Counted from the first letter of the stretch, positions 1 to 9,846 are shown. The stretch: 64,000 nucleotides of DNA from Cherax quadricarinatus (GCF_038502225.1 NW_027196440.1:1-64000); one strand, 5' to 3'. Numbers and translations: made by a program. The notes: generated by a model not told the origin, from the letters alone.

Positions 1-180
1 CTGGACAAGCACCTAAAGTCGGTACCTGACCAGCCGGGCTGTGGCTCGTACGTTGGATTGCGTGCAGCCAGCAGTAACAGCCTGGTTGATCAGGCTCTGA
101 TCCACCAGGCGGCCCTGTCACAGACCAGGCCATGGGGGCGTTGACCCCCGGAACTCTCTCCAGGTAAACTCCAGGTATAT
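1..180 (+). mobile_element. 3' end of a family B (CR1-like) LINE
   Basis: Positions 1-144 encode the last 47 residues of the family B reverse-transcriptase ORF (LDKHLKSVPDQPGCG at the start) and end at TGA (142-144). A short G/C-rich 3' tail follows. The same C-terminus closes the longer copies at 45057-49950 and 62402-64000. The copy is cut by the window edge, so its 5' extent is unknown. It is non-functional as a protein and lies upstream of the NKRF-like exon at 611, probably in an intron of that gene. Confidence 0.85.
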
Positions 181-198
181 CTACACTGTCATATCTAG

Positions 199-300
199 GC
201 ACCTCTGCAAAGACAATGATTATATATGAATGATGGTGAAAGTGTTTCTTTTTTGGGTCACCCTGCCTTGGTGAGAGACGGCCGGTGTGTTTAAAAAAAA
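199..300 (+). mobile_element. LINE family A-like 3' tail
   Basis: About 100 bases match the family A 3' UTR end (CACCCTGCCTTGGTG followed by a GGCCGGTGTG-type motif) and stop in an A-run at 293-300. The upstream GCACCTCTGCAAAGAC is closer to the diverged relative at 33063-33745 than to the full-length copy at 20612-24196. It is a severely 5'-truncated insertion with no coding content. Confidence 0.75.
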
Positions 301-610
301 GTACAGAAAGACATGCAAGCACAAACATACACATATGTATACATATTTTTATATTTTTCTGCATTCTAATTTTATGAACACCCTCCACTGTTTCTTTTGC
401 ATTCATTGAGATAAAGAAGGCTGGGCTTGTGGAACATTAGGATACCTTTCTCTGAGCATACAGCAACTGAAATACATATATGCAGTGATTATTATATTAT
501 GTACTGCACTAAACCCATGTGGGTCATTCAGCACAAGAAGCATTAGAGGCTCAATCTTCTTTGTTCCTAAACTTTAAACAGTGCTACAGTCATGTTTTGT
601 TTTTATACAG
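301..610 (+). other. Intronic sequence, nothing recognised
   Basis: This is A/T-rich DNA ending in a pyrimidine tract and AG (TTTTTATACAG) that acts as the acceptor for the exon at 611. The frame is open from 519 but the upstream residues look intronic. No repeat family or second exon was recognised. Confidence 0.5.
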
Positions 611-737
611 AGCTTGTACTGTGGTTGTCAATGGAGTAAATGTTGCCACAGCTCAAGGAGACAATAAGAAAGCTGCCAGGGAAGCAGCTGCAGTCAAAGC
701 TTTGGAGTTTCTTTCTCATCGTTGTTACACACTTAAG
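611..737 (+). CDS. NKRF-like: NKRF-like gene, exon with end of dsRNA-binding domain (partial)
   Basis: This is a host coding exon. It begins with the third base of a codon after the acceptor TTTTTATACAG and ends on a codon boundary before the donor GTACTG. Its 42 full codons encode a typical C-terminal half of a double-stranded-RNA-binding domain: beta strands (TVVVNG...VATAQG), then the basic helix NKKAAREAAAVKALEFL, whose KKAA-x-xAA pattern binds the RNA phosphate backbone. The next exon has a matching phase 0 and encodes a G-patch; R3H follows. dsRBD, G-patch and R3H in that order is the architecture of NF-kappa-B-repressing factor, a nucleolar RNA-binding and transcription-repressing protein. 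The function in this animal is inferred from the family. Upstream exons lie outside the window. Confidence 0.85.
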
Positions 738-758
738 GTACTGTACCAGATGAGTATA

Positions 759-1282
759 CAGGTTCTTCTCAACTTATGATGGGGTTACATTCTGACAAAC
801 CCACCGTAAGTCAAAAATATCTTAAATCAAATATAAATATGATTTTTTTTTTCAATGAACCAGCCATATCCCACCAAGGCAGGGTGACCTAAAATGAAAA
901 ATGAAAGTTTCTCTTTTTAAATTTAGTAATATATACAGGAGAAGGGGTTACTAGCCTCTTGCTCCTGGCATTTTAGTCGCTTCTTATGACACGCATGACT
1001 TACGGAGGAAGAATTCTGTTCCACTTCAGCATGGAAAATGACTTTGATATGCTAAATAAATTAGTAAGTAAATAACTACTGTCACTTAATAAGTATATAA
1101 AAAATAATTACTGTAACTAACTATATACCTGTATTGAAAAGTAACTAAATGAATACAAGTTACGGACTTGCTGCCTTTATGCTGGGTAATTATCTCGAGT
1201 TTTAACTCCAAAGTAATTGCTTATGCACCATTGTAAAGTCAAAATATCATAAGTCTAATCGTCATAAGTCGAGGAGCACCTG
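759..1282. mobile_element. Tigger/pogo-type MITE with terminal inverted repeats
   Basis: The left end CAGGTTCTTCTCAACTTATGA and the reverse complement of the right end (CAGGTGCTCCTCGACTTATG...) agree at about 18 of 21 positions. The left end follows TA. The interior is non-coding and contains the antisense SINE-like fragment at 843-1035. It begins only 21 bases after the exon donor at 738. The superfamily call rests on CAGG ends and a TA-like target only. Confidence 0.6.
843..1035 (-). mobile_element. Family A-derived SINE-like element, antisense fragment
   Basis: On the minus strand it matches the 3' half of the 473-bp element at 26492-26964: the family A 5'-UTR block (TTCCTCCGTAAGTCATGCG type, then GGCATTTTAGTCGC in plus sense), followed by the LINE-tail-like block (CACCAAGGCAGGGTGACC in plus sense). 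It is nested in the MITE at 759-1282. Confidence 0.75.
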
Positions 1283-1848
1283 TGCATGTATGGCTTTTCA
1301 GTTTGTGTCGATCAAACGAAGTGAACTGCCCTATAATTAAATTTTTTTTTAACACTTTCTGCTGTATTTACACTACCCTTTTGTGAATGAATGTGATATA
1401 CAGATTTTTAAGTTTGCATTAAAACTAATGTAGCACTTTAATGTATCTTTGCTTTGTTTTATGGCCTATAATGTTATTCTACTTGTGTTATGTTTTAAAA
1501 TTTTGTTAGCAATAAATGTATACTGTACAGTGGAACCCAGAGTTTCGGCCACCCTGAGTATCAGCCGCCCTGAGTATTGGCTGCCCTGAGTATCGGCCGC
1601 TTTGAGTTTTGACCTCTTTTTTCAGCTAAATTTTGTCCCTAGTTTCGGCTGTTGCCCCGTGTTTTGGCCAGCATACCAGACCTGTCTGCCTGCCCACGCC
1701 TGCACACTTCCCTGCGCAGGCGTCGTGAGCCAGTCTGGCTTTCTTTATCCTTAAGTGAACATTACCCTGCATGCTCATCCGAACATTTCACAATAAATTC
1801 ATTGTGTTTAGTGCTTGTTTATTGATTGTGACTGTGAAATAAGCCACC

Positions 1849-1980
1849 ATGGGCCCAAAGAAACTTCATAGTGGCAGTGAGGCAGTGGTTGAGGCAGTGG
1901 TTGAGGCAGTGGTGGAGGCAGTGGTTGAGGCAATAATAAGTCCTCCCTATCTTCCAGATGCCAACAAGAGTCTTCAATAA
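1849..1980 (+). pseudogene. Residual 43-codon ORF of T0 with a 12-bp repeat
   Basis: It starts with the conserved Tigger N-terminus MGPKK in an ATG context (GCCACCATGG) also seen in T3 and T2. After ten residues it runs into about four tandem copies of GAGGCAGTGGTT (EAVV repeats) and then stops. The DNA-binding and DDE domains are absent, so it cannot be a transposase. The reading frame is preserved through the repeat, but there is no sign of function. Confidence 0.6.
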
Positions 1981-2348
1981 AGGTAAGTAAATGTGATTTT
2001 AAATGTTTATGTAAATGTTTATTTATGTATTGTATTACTCATTTAATACTATATGTATGTTTTAAGTACTATATGTATACAGTGGACCCCCGCATACCGT
2101 TGGCCTTACATAACGTTAAATCCGCATACCGCTACATTTTATCGCCAAGATTTTGCCTCGCATACCGCTAAAAACCCGCTCAATGCTATTCGTCTGAGAC
2201 GCGTCTATGTGCGGCCTGAGCCACGCTCACATGTTCCGCCGGTGGCATTGTTTACCAGCCAGCCTCCGCGGTAACATCCAAGCATACAATCGGAACATTT
2301 CGTATTATTACAGTGTTTTTGGTGATTTTATCTGCAAAATAAGTGACC

Positions 2349-3119
2349 ATGGGCCCCAAGAAAGCTTCTAGTGCCAACCCTACAGCAATAAGGGTGAGAA
2401 TTACTATAGAGATGAAGAAAAAGATCATTGATAAGTATGAAAGTGGAGTGCGTGTCTCCGAGCTGGCCAGGTTGTATAATAAACCCCAATCAACCATCGC
2501 TACTATTGGTGGTACAGCTGCTGCTGCTGCTGTACCACCGTCAGCTGCTGCTGCTGCTGCACTGTCAGCTGCTGCTGCTGCTGTAGCACCGTCAGCTGCT
2601 GCTGCTGCTGTAGTACCGTCTGCTGCTGCTGCTGCTGCACTGTCAGCTGGTGCTGCTGCTGTACCACCGTCAGCTGCTGCTGCTGCTGTAGTACTGTCTG
2701 CTGCTGCTGTAGCATCGTCTGCTGCTGCTGTAGCACTGTCAGCTGCTGCTGCTGCTGCTGTAGTACCGTCTGCTGCTGCTGCTGCTGTTGTACCACCGTC
2801 AGCTGCTGCTGCTGCTGCTGTTGTACCACCGTCAGCTGCTGCTTCTGCTGCTGTAGTACCGTCTGCTGCTGCTGTAGTACCGTCTGCTGCTGCTGTAGCA
2901 TCGTCTGCTGCTGCTGTAGCACTGTCAGCTGCTGCTGCTGCTGCTGCTGTAGCACCGTTGTTGGTGTGGCTTATTGAGAATACCAAGAAACAATTAACCC
3001 CAGAGGATTTGCCACCCAGGATAACCCAAAAAAGTCAGTGTCATCGAAGACTGTCTAACTTATTTCCATTGGGGTCCTTAATCTTGTCTCCCAGGATGCA
3101 ACCCACACCAGTCGACTAA
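2349..3119 (+). pseudogene. Truncated Tigger transposase start fused to Ala/Ser/Val repeat
   Basis: The ATG lies in the same ACCATGGG context as the other Tigger copies. Residues 1-52 are the N-terminal helix-turn-helix (MGPKKASSAN..., then SELARLYNKPQSTIATI). The frame then passes through the minisatellite at 2505-2955 as alanine-rich sequence with spaced VPPS/LSAAA motifs, resumes the VWL stretch, and ends at 3117-3119. No DDE residues are present. A second fragment (3141-3240; MPGISAHIGEFKASKGWF) is the following transposase segment in another frame. Confidence 0.7.
2505..2955 (+). repeat. CTG-rich minisatellite inside T1
   Basis: About 450 bases are built from (GCT)n blocks separated by CACCGTCA- or GTACCGTCT-like spacers, giving units of roughly 15-40 bases. 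It is open in several frames on both strands (Ala-rich on plus, Gln-rich on minus), as expected for a trinucleotide-based repeat, so frame openness is not evidence of coding. T2 carries a short version at 13455-13545. Confidence 0.9.
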
Positions 3120-3876
3120 CACCCATGTGAACAGGGAAAAATGCCTGGAATTAGTGCTCATATTGGTGAATTTAAAGCCAGCAAAGGTTGGTTTGAGAGA
3201 TTTAAGAATCGTAGTGGCATACACAGTGTGATAAGGCCTGTTCTGGAAGAAAATGCCAAACAGGACCTACAGTACTCAGGAGGAAAAGGCACTCCCAGGA
3301 CACAGTGTCTCATCAGTCATTGCTACATCTTCAATAAAGGTAAGTGTCATTTATTCTTCATTTAGTAGAGTAGTACATGCACAATATATATTGTGCATGT
3401 ACTACTCTACTATTGTGCATGTATCCTTCTCTTTGTGTGTAGGAAAATGTATATTTCATGTGGTAAAATTTTTTTTTCATACTTTTGGGTGTCTTGCACT
3501 GATTAATTTGATTTCCATTATTTCTTATGGGGAAAATTCATTCGCATAACGATAATTTCGCATAACAATGAGCTCTCTTGCACGGATTAATATCGCTATG
3601 CGGGGGTCCACTGTATTAAACTATAGTTATTCTTTAAAAAATGTATTTTTTGTGAATATTTTTGTGGGTTTGGAATGGATTAATTGTACTGTATTTACAT
3701 TATTTCTTATGGGAAACATTGCTTCGACTTTCGGCTGTTTCGAGTTTAAGCCTAGCTCCTGGAACAGATTACGGCCAAAACTCAGGGTTCCACTGTACTT
3801 TGTTTTCATGGTAAAATAGTAATTGGCATATAAGCCAAGATTACAAGCTGACGTACACTGTACACTGAGTTAAGTA

Positions 3877-6185
3877 CAGTGGACCCTCAGTTAACGACAT
3901 TAATCCGTTCCAGAGAGCTTGTCTTTAACTGATTCTGTCGTTATCCGTCCAATTAATCCGTTCCAGACACCCAAAAGTATTAAACAAAATATTTTTTTTA
4001 CATGAAATATACATTTCTCTATACAGAAAACAATGAGACATGCAGAACAAATACATTAATAATTAATAAAATGACACTTACCATTATTGAAGATGTATTT
4101 GATGAGTGATGAGATGGGAGGAGGGCAGAGGATGGAGGAGTTTACAATTGTTTGGAAGGGGAATCCCCTTCCATAAGGACTTTAGGTACGAATTCCTTTT
4201 CCGGGGTTACCGCCCTTTGTTTTTTAATGCCACTAGGACCAGCTTGAGAGTTACTGGACCCCTGTCGCACCAAAAATCTGTCCAGAGATCTCTGTTTCTG
4301 ACGTGTCTTAAAGATTTCCCTAAAATGGGACACAACATTGTCATTGTAGATATTGCCAGCACGGCTTGCAACAGCTGTGTTAGGGTGATATTCATCCATA
4401 AATGCTTGCACCTTTGTCCACATTGTACAAATGTCCTTAATCGTTGAAGAAGGCAACTTCCTCCATCTCTCTTCCCCCTCCTCTGAAGGAAATTCCTGAG
4501 CTGTGGTCTGTTGCTGTTGCACCTCAAGCTCTTGGAGCTCTGTAGTGGTTAGCTCTTCATCGTCATCCTCCACCAACTCTTCCACATCCTCACCACTAAC
4601 CTCCAACCCCATGGACTTCCCCAATGCCATAATAGATTCCACAACTGGCAGAGGCTCCTCAGGGTTAGCCCCAAACCTTCAAAATCCCTCATTTGTACAC
4701 ATTCTGGCCACAGTTTTCTCCAAGCAGAGTTCAAAGTCCTGCAAGTCACTCCCTCCCAAGCCTTACCTATAAGGTTTATGCAACTGAGGATACTGAAGTG
4801 ATCTTTCCAGAACTCTCTTAGGGTCAATTCAGTGTCTGAGGTCACTTCAAAGCACTTTTGAAACACTGCTTTGGTGTACAGTTTTTTGAAATTTGAAATG
4901 ACCTGCTGGTCCATGGGCTAGAGGAGAGGAGTGGTGTTAGGGGGCAAAAATATAACGTTGATGAAACTAAACTCCCCCACAATTTGCTCTTCCAAGTCTC
5001 GAGGATGAGCAGGAGCATTGTCTATTAACAGGAGTCACTGGAGTGGCAATTTATTTTTCAGGAGGTATTTTTTCACACTGGGGCCAAACACGTCATAGAA
5101 CCAATCGAGGAAAATGTCTCTAGTGGCCCATGCCTTACTGCCTTCCACATCACACACAATTTAGGCTTGATGACACTGTTTTTCTTGAGCACTCTGGGAG
5201 TTTCAGAGTAATACACGAGTAAAGGCTTCACTTTGCAATCCCCACTAGCATTACCACAAAACATGAGAGTTAGGCTGTCTTTCATAGGCTTGTGTCCTGG
5301 GAGTGCCTTTTCCTCCTGAGTAATGTAGGTCCTGTTTAACATTTTCTTCCAAAACAGGCCTGTTTTGTCACAATTGAACACTTGTTGGGGTTTTAATTGT
5401 TCAGCCTCTATGTACCCCTTAAAGTCCTGCACATATTTTTCAGCTGCTTTTTTGTCAGAACTGGCAGCCTCACCATGCCTTATCACACTGTGTATGCCAC
5501 TACTATTCTTAAATTTCTCAAACCAACCTTTACTGGCCTTAAATTCACCAATATGAGCACTAGTTCCAGGCATTTTCTTAATTAGATCATCACGCAACTG
5601 CCTTGCCTTTTTACATATAATTGACTGTGAAACACTATCTCCTGATAATTGTTTCTCTGTGATCCACACCAACAACAGTCTCCGAGTATTTGCGATCTCT
5701 GTTTTGTAAGCACATTTGCACCTTTCACAACAACAGCTTCCTTGATTGCCTTTTTGTTGGCCAAGATAGTAGCAATGGTTGTATTGGGTTTGTTATACAA
5801 CCTGGCCAGCTCGGAGACATGCACTCCACTTCTGTATTTTGCAATGATGTCTTTCTTGAATTTAATAGTATTTCTTACCACAGGGCTGGCACTAGAAGCT
5901 TTCTTTGGGCCCATGGTGGCTTATTTAGCAGTTACAAACACTAAAAACAATGGAATAATACAAAATGTATCGCATGTACGCATGGAATTGTCCTCACTGG
6001 CTTGTAAACAATGGCACACTGGCTGTACATGGAGTGGCAGGGCCGCTCAGGCCATACGGACACGTTCGGGATGAATGACTTTAACCAAGTTCTTTGTCGT
6101 TAATTGAGCCAATATTTTGATGCAAAAACGTGTTGTTATCCGATTTTTATATTATCCGATGACATCGTTAACTGAGGGTCCACTG
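3877..6185 (-). mobile_element. T3: full-length Tigger-like DNA transposon, inactive
   Basis: The termini CAGTGGACCCTCAGTTAACG and CGTTAACTGAGGGTCCACTG are near-perfect inverted repeats flanked by TA (3875-3876, 6186-6187). The 2.3-kb interior carries a transposase in antisense from the ATG at 5914 to the stop near 4142. It is the most complete Tigger in the window, but the coding region is broken. Confidence 0.92.
4142..5914 (-). pseudogene. Tigger/pogo transposase, disrupted
   Basis: A DDE transposase of the Tigger (pogo) group. Visible in order are MGPKKASSAS and a helix-turn-helix (ELARLYNKPNTTIATI); VWITEKQ and the CENP-B-type domain with FKASKGWFEKFKN; EAASSDKKAAEKY; FNCDKTGLFWKK, containing the first catalytic Asp; PGHKPMKDSLTL; the FLPPNTTPLL/PMDQQVISNFKKLY block; and an acidic C-terminus ending EGDSPSKQL. 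Breaks are a frameshift near 5675, loss of frame across the second catalytic region (about 5070-4915), a stop just before PMDQQ and a frameshift near 4640-4690. It is not functional. Confidence 0.9.
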
Positions 6186-6830
6186 TAATACAGTAAATCC
6201 TCTTATAATGTTAGGTTATGTTCACGAAAATCAGTGCTTTATGAAAAGTACCTTTATGTAAAGGGAAGAACATATGGGAAAAATAAAGTTATCTTCTAAA
6301 TATAGTCAGTCATTCCTCCAAATACTCACCAAACTGGAAACCATGCTTAGAAACAAGATAGATGAACTATTTAACCCTGTCAATGGCCGTCACATAGAAC
6401 TATGGCACTGATTCCAGGGTCCCTCGTGTAGGTCTGTGTCGTGAGCTCAGTTTAGTCAAATAAGTTGTGAGTGGTAAATTTTGGCCTAAATTGAAGACCA
6501 AGTTTGTTAAAAATTCAATTTGTCACAAACAAAACCACTTGGAGGCAATTAAACAAGGTAAAGCAAGTTATGTGTATTTCAGTCTGTCACTAAATCTTCT
6601 TCAGCAGTGGTAGATCAAAATATTCAGTGCTAATGTTATGTTCTATTAATTACATGAGAGTTTGTGCTGTTGACTATTGTTCATTATGCTTGAAAGTTTA
6701 TGTATAATATAGCACAGTAAACACTATTTAACAGAATGCTATGTAGCAAATTTTAGGTGCATTGGTCAGATGACCAGAAGTTCCAGCGGCTGGTCTTGGC
6801 TAAGACCCATGTCAGGAAACACTTGTCCTG
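6186..6830 (+). other. Intron sequence, no recognised feature
   Basis: The A/T-rich intronic stretch between T3 and the LINE tail contains no exon-like frame, repeat end or RNA gene that I recognise. Confidence 0.5.
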
Positions 6831-6973
6831 TTTACCTTGAGAGGGTTCTGGGGGTCAATGCCCCCACGGCCCGGTCTGTGACCAGGCCTCGTGGTGGATC
6901 AAGGCCTGATGAACGAGGCTGTTACTGTTGGCTGCATGCAACCTGACATATGAACCACAGCCTGGCTGGTCAG
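6831..6973 (-). mobile_element. Family B LINE 3' tail, antisense
   Basis: It begins TTTACCTTGAGAGGG on the plus strand and continues through CCCCCACGGCCCGGTCTG to CAGCCTGGCTGGTCAG. This is the reverse complement of the family B ORF2 C-terminus and tail, about 140 bases and diverged. Only the extreme 3' end was inserted. Confidence 0.85.
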
Positions 6974-7334
6974 ATTTCCTTACAAACTTCATCTAACTGA
7001 ACAAAATATTTGGTCAAAGACTTGATACAGCTAAGTCGACTGTATGGGGCCTTTGTCTCTTAGCAGTATCATAGTGTGTCCAGTAGGCTCCCCATTCAAC
7101 AGATCAAGTTCACTGCACTGGGCATTTATCTGGTATGGTCCTATAAGTGTCCAGTGGGTTTACCATTAAACAGACCAAGGCTGTTGCATTGGCCATTTAT
7201 CCTCTTTATTACATTCATAATCAATTTCATAATTTCAATTCAGTGGACTTTCAGATCAGTGGTCACCCCCTTCCAGTAACAGTCTAATTATTATGTTCCT
7301 CCTTGTAGTATACTAGCATATCACTTGTTCACAG
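6974..7334 (+). other. Intron sequence before the G-patch exon
   Basis: Unique-looking A/T-rich sequence ends with the acceptor TTGTTCACAG at 7325-7334. Nothing else was recognised. Confidence 0.5.
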
Positions 7335-7540
7335 GTTTTAAAAATTCATGCATCTGAAGAAGAAGTGTCAGTAGAGTATGCTACAAGTGGCACAACACAA
7401 GACACAGGGGTGCAGAGCCTAAATGTCTCCTTAGATAAACCTGTTGATGATAACTCATTGGGAAGCAAACTGCTGAAGATGATGGGCTGGACAGGAGGAG
7501 GGCTTGGCAAAGAAGGCTCAGGAATTACTGAGCCTATCAG
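7335..7540 (+). CDS. NKRF-like: NKRF-like gene, G-patch exon (partial)
   Basis: This 206-base exon lies between the acceptor TTGTTCACAG and the donor GTGGGT. It starts in phase 0, matching the previous exon, and ends two bases into a codon. After an acidic linker (HASEEEVSVEY) it encodes a G-patch: LGSKLLKMMGWTGGGLG then KEGSGITEPI. The glycine spacing and the MGWxxGxGLG core are diagnostic. G-patches bind and activate DEAH-box RNA helicases; in human NKRF this domain works with DHX15 and XRN2 in pre-rRNA processing (family knowledge). The GGLG...EPI wording is close to NKRF rather than to other G-patch proteins. Confidence 0.9.
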
Positions 7541-7692
7541 GTGGGTTATGAGTTCTTTGTCGTAAATAGGGTCAAAAGTTAAGTTAGATTAGGCTTAACC
7601 TCAGATAACATGGGATTTGTCGCTGATCGTTATTGAGTATCTTGCCCAGCAACAGTAAGAATTGGCATGGAACACTTTCATCCTTTTCTTAA

Positions 7693-8353
7693 CCCTTTCA
7701 CTATTGACATCCTCAAAATTGAAAGCCCTTCAGTGTTGTGTTTTTTGAAAAAATAGAACAATAATTTTGTCTTTTGAAATGGTAGAAAATCTTCTTCTGA
7801 AGGGGATAACACCAAAAATACTAAATTTTTTCTAATACATAATTATGCAGGTGCAAAGCTGGAGGTTGGGCCCCTCAAGGAAGGTTCCTTGATGTTGGTG
7901 AGGGGCTCTTGATCTAGGGAATTGGATCTATGCTCCGGTTCCCTGAATTAAGCCTGAATACCTTCCACATTACCCCCACAGGCGCTGCATAATCGTATGG
8001 GTTTAGCGCTTCCCCTTGATTATAATCATAATAATGGAGATTGGGGAGCACTTTTTGCAACCAATTTTGCCCACACTGAGGCTTATTTTAATTCAATTTC
8101 AGTGCTCAAACCAATCTGATTCACTAGTATGGCTTTCACAAAAAATGCTCATTCAGCTATCAGAAAAGCCCTATAAAACACACCTAGAAATTGATAATTT
8201 GGCCAATTTTACACTATTTTCAATAAATTCTGATTTAAAAACAAAAGCCAAAAGCAAACACTTCCAGTCACTAAAAGCAACATTCCCTCTGTTTATTAAC
8301 CACATTCCCAGGTCTCCTATATAACACTTGCCATCCATTTTGAATCCTCCTTT
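7693..8353 (+). mobile_element. P1: piggyBac-like MITE, right end lost
   Basis: It starts CCCTTTCACTATTG directly after TTAA (7689-7692) and follows the interior of P0 (11285-12358) with moderate divergence. Shared stretches include GGTAGAAAATCTTCTTCTGAAGG-like sequence and the TTTGGCCAATTTTACAC block near 8199. It is interrupted by the SINE-tail element at about 7850-8036 and ends where the antisense SINE-like fragment begins at 8354. Confidence 0.65.
7850..8036 (+). mobile_element. S1: SINE/LINE-tail element ending (ATA)n
   Basis: It carries the block CCTTCCACATTACCCCCAC ... GGGTTTAGCGCTTCCCC then TTGATTATAATCATAATAAT. The same 3' part occurs at 31716-31822 and, reduced to 49 bases, at 35772-35820. 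No ORF or tRNA-like B box is visible. It is a non-autonomous retroposon of unknown partner LINE. Confidence 0.7.
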
Positions 8354-8497
8354 CAACAAATTGGCCATATCCCACTGAGGTGAGGTGGCCCAAAAGAAAA
8401 ACCGAAAGTTTCTCCTTTTAAATTTAGTAATATGTACAGGAGAAGGGGTTACTAGCCCCTTTCTCCCGACATTTTAGTTGCCTCTTACAACATAGTA
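8354..8497 (-). mobile_element. Family A-derived SINE-like element, antisense fragment
   Basis: On the plus strand CCATATCCCACTGAGG is followed by the reverse complement of the family A 5'-UTR end (AATATGTACAGGAGAAGGGG, then CATTTTAGTTGCC). This is the 3' half of the element seen complete at 26492-26964. Confidence 0.75.
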
Positions 8498-8857
8498 ATA
8501 GTACAAAAAAATTTCAACATTTTTCTGAGGTGATAAACCATGACCAAGAATGCTTGGTCATGGTTTGGGCCCTCCCAACATTGAGACAGTCCTAGTAATA
8601 ACCCATAAAACAATTGTTCTGTGAAAGTTCTGAGGTTATACTTCGACTTTACATATCTTTGGTTGAGCCTCATTTAGATTATGCTGCTTAGTTCTGGTTT
8701 TTGTATTACAAAATTGACACAACTGTGTTGGAAAATGTGCAAAGAAGAATGACAGAGTTTATTCTAGAAACCTTTCCTTCAAAGATAGGCATAGAATTAG
8801 GGAAATATGATTGAAGTTACAAATGAAAAACAGGAATAAATAAAGAGGATATAAATA

Positions 8858-9237
8858 TCTTGTTTTTACATGATGGTACAATTGCTGGTGTCTTTTTTCT
8901 ATCGCAAGACATGCAAGGTTTCAGATGCATCTTGCTACTTCTATTTACACTTAGCTCACACTACACATGCATGTACAAGCATATATGTATGTACACACAC
9001 CCCTCAGGCTTTTTTTCTATTTTCTCATTAGTTCTTGTTTATTTCCGCTTACCTCCATGGGGAAGTGGAACAGAATTCTTCCTCCGTAAGCCATGCGTAT
9101 CATAAGAAGCGACTAAAGTGCCGGTAGCAAAGAGCTAGTAACTCCTCCTCCTGTATGTATTACTAAATTTAAAAAGAGACACTTTCGTTTTTCTTTTTGG
9201 GTCACCCTGCCTCGGTGGTATACCACCAGTTTATTGA
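8858..9237 (+). mobile_element. Family A-derived SINE-like element, sense copy
   Basis: It begins in the family A 5'-UTR sequence (TTTACATGATGGTACAATTG), includes CCATGGGGAAGTGGAACAG and TTCCTCCGTAAGCCATGCG, then switches to the LINE-tail-like GGGTCACCCTGCCTCGGTGG. It ends in TTTATTGAAAGAAGAAGAA. It has the same organisation as 26492-26964 but lacks the first ~70 bases. Confidence 0.8.
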
Positions 9238-9342
9238 AAGAAGAAGAAATAACTTGTTGACAATATCTAACCAAGACAGGACTTGCAGCAGTGGATTCAA
9301 ATTGGAGACATTTAAATTAGAAAGAATACGTATAGGAAATAT

Positions 9343-9484
9343 AGGTGTTAATGTTGCAGTTTTATAATTGTAGTGTAAGCACGCCTCTGGCAAGACAGTG
9401 ATGGAGTAAATGATGATGAAATTTTTTCTTTTTCGGGCCACCCTGCCTTGGTGGGAATCGGCCGATGTGTTAATAAAAAAAAAT
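9343..9484 (+). mobile_element. Family A LINE 3' tail (solo)
   Basis: It runs from GTGTTAATGTTGCAG through GGCAAGACAGTGATGG and CACCCTGCCTTGGTGGG to an A-run. Flanks TAGGAAATAT on the left and TAGGAAAGTAT on the right suggest a target-site duplication. It is a 140-base truncated insertion. Confidence 0.85.
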
Positions 9485-9801
9485 TAGGAAAGTATTGGTT
9501 TAGTAATATTTATAGATTAGTGGAACAAACTCCCAGGTAGTGTCATTGGGACAAGAACTTTGGATAGCTTTAAGTATAGGTTGGACAGATACTTGAGTGT
9601 ATGTAAGTTGGACTTGCCTAACATGGGCCAATAAGTCTACTTTAGTATTCCTTCATTCATATATTCTTGTTGTTGAGTCAGTTCTCAGGACTGCAAAGGA
9701 AATAAAAATTCAATTCAAAACTGAAAACTAAAGTGAACTAAAATTAATAAAGATGCTCTGAGATTCGTGGGTTTAACGGGTAAAATTTTAAGTTTCATTC
9801 G

Positions 9802-9846
9802 TAGTAGTAGTAGTAGTACTAGTACTAGTACTACTACTAGTACTGT
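9802..9846. repeat. (GTA)n/(TAC)n microsatellite
   Basis: About 45 bases of GTA repeats turn into ACTAGT/TAC repeats, making a small self-complementary tract just outside the large palindrome. Confidence 0.9.

Larger units (their letters stand above)
2080..3613 (+). mobile_element. T1: Tigger-like element, minisatellite-bearing derivative
   Basis: The ends CAGTGGACCCCCGCATACC and GCTATGCGGGGGTCCACTG are inverted and flanked by TA (2078-2079, 3614-3615). Inside are the transposase start (2349), a large CTG-rich minisatellite (2505-2955), a block shared only with T2 (about 2994-3140), a short piece of the CENP-B-like second DNA-binding region (3141-3240) and the 3' end. The DDE catalytic region is missing, so the element is non-autonomous. 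It is inserted in T0. Confidence 0.9.
1528..3795 (+). mobile_element. T0: Tigger-like element, subfamily 2, with T1 nested inside
   Basis: The termini CAGTGGAACCCAGAGTTTCG and CGGCCAAAACTCAGGGTTCCACTG (read on plus at the right end) are inverted copies flanked by TA on both sides (1526-1527, 3796-3797). Removing the T1 insertion (2080-3613) leaves a deletion derivative of roughly 0.73 kb that keeps only the beginning of the transposase reading frame (1849-1980) and the 3' untranslated end. It is non-autonomous and lies in the first intron of the NKRF-like gene. Confidence 0.85.
8625..9660 (+). pseudogene. Decayed CR1-like RT C-terminus, twice interrupted
   Basis: Short frames resembling the C-terminal region of CR1-type reverse transcriptases (VEPHLDYAA-like, ENVQRRMTEFI, and near 9510 a WNKLPG-like then LDSFKYRLDRYL-like stretch) appear in pieces at 8625-8852, 9246-9340 and 9485-9660. 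The SINE-like copy (8858-9237) and the family A tail (9343-9484) interrupt it. Many stops are present. The LINE family is distinct from A-D or too decayed to assign. Confidence 0.5.

Noticed and set aside
2505..2955. CRISPR-like regular repeat spacing
   Set aside because: Units vary in length, there are no unique spacers and the context is eukaryotic; it is a minisatellite.
2252..2986. Long Ala/Asp/Thr-rich and Gln-rich frames on the minus strand
   Set aside because: They are by-products of the CTG-based minisatellite in T1; all frames are open there and no domain is present.
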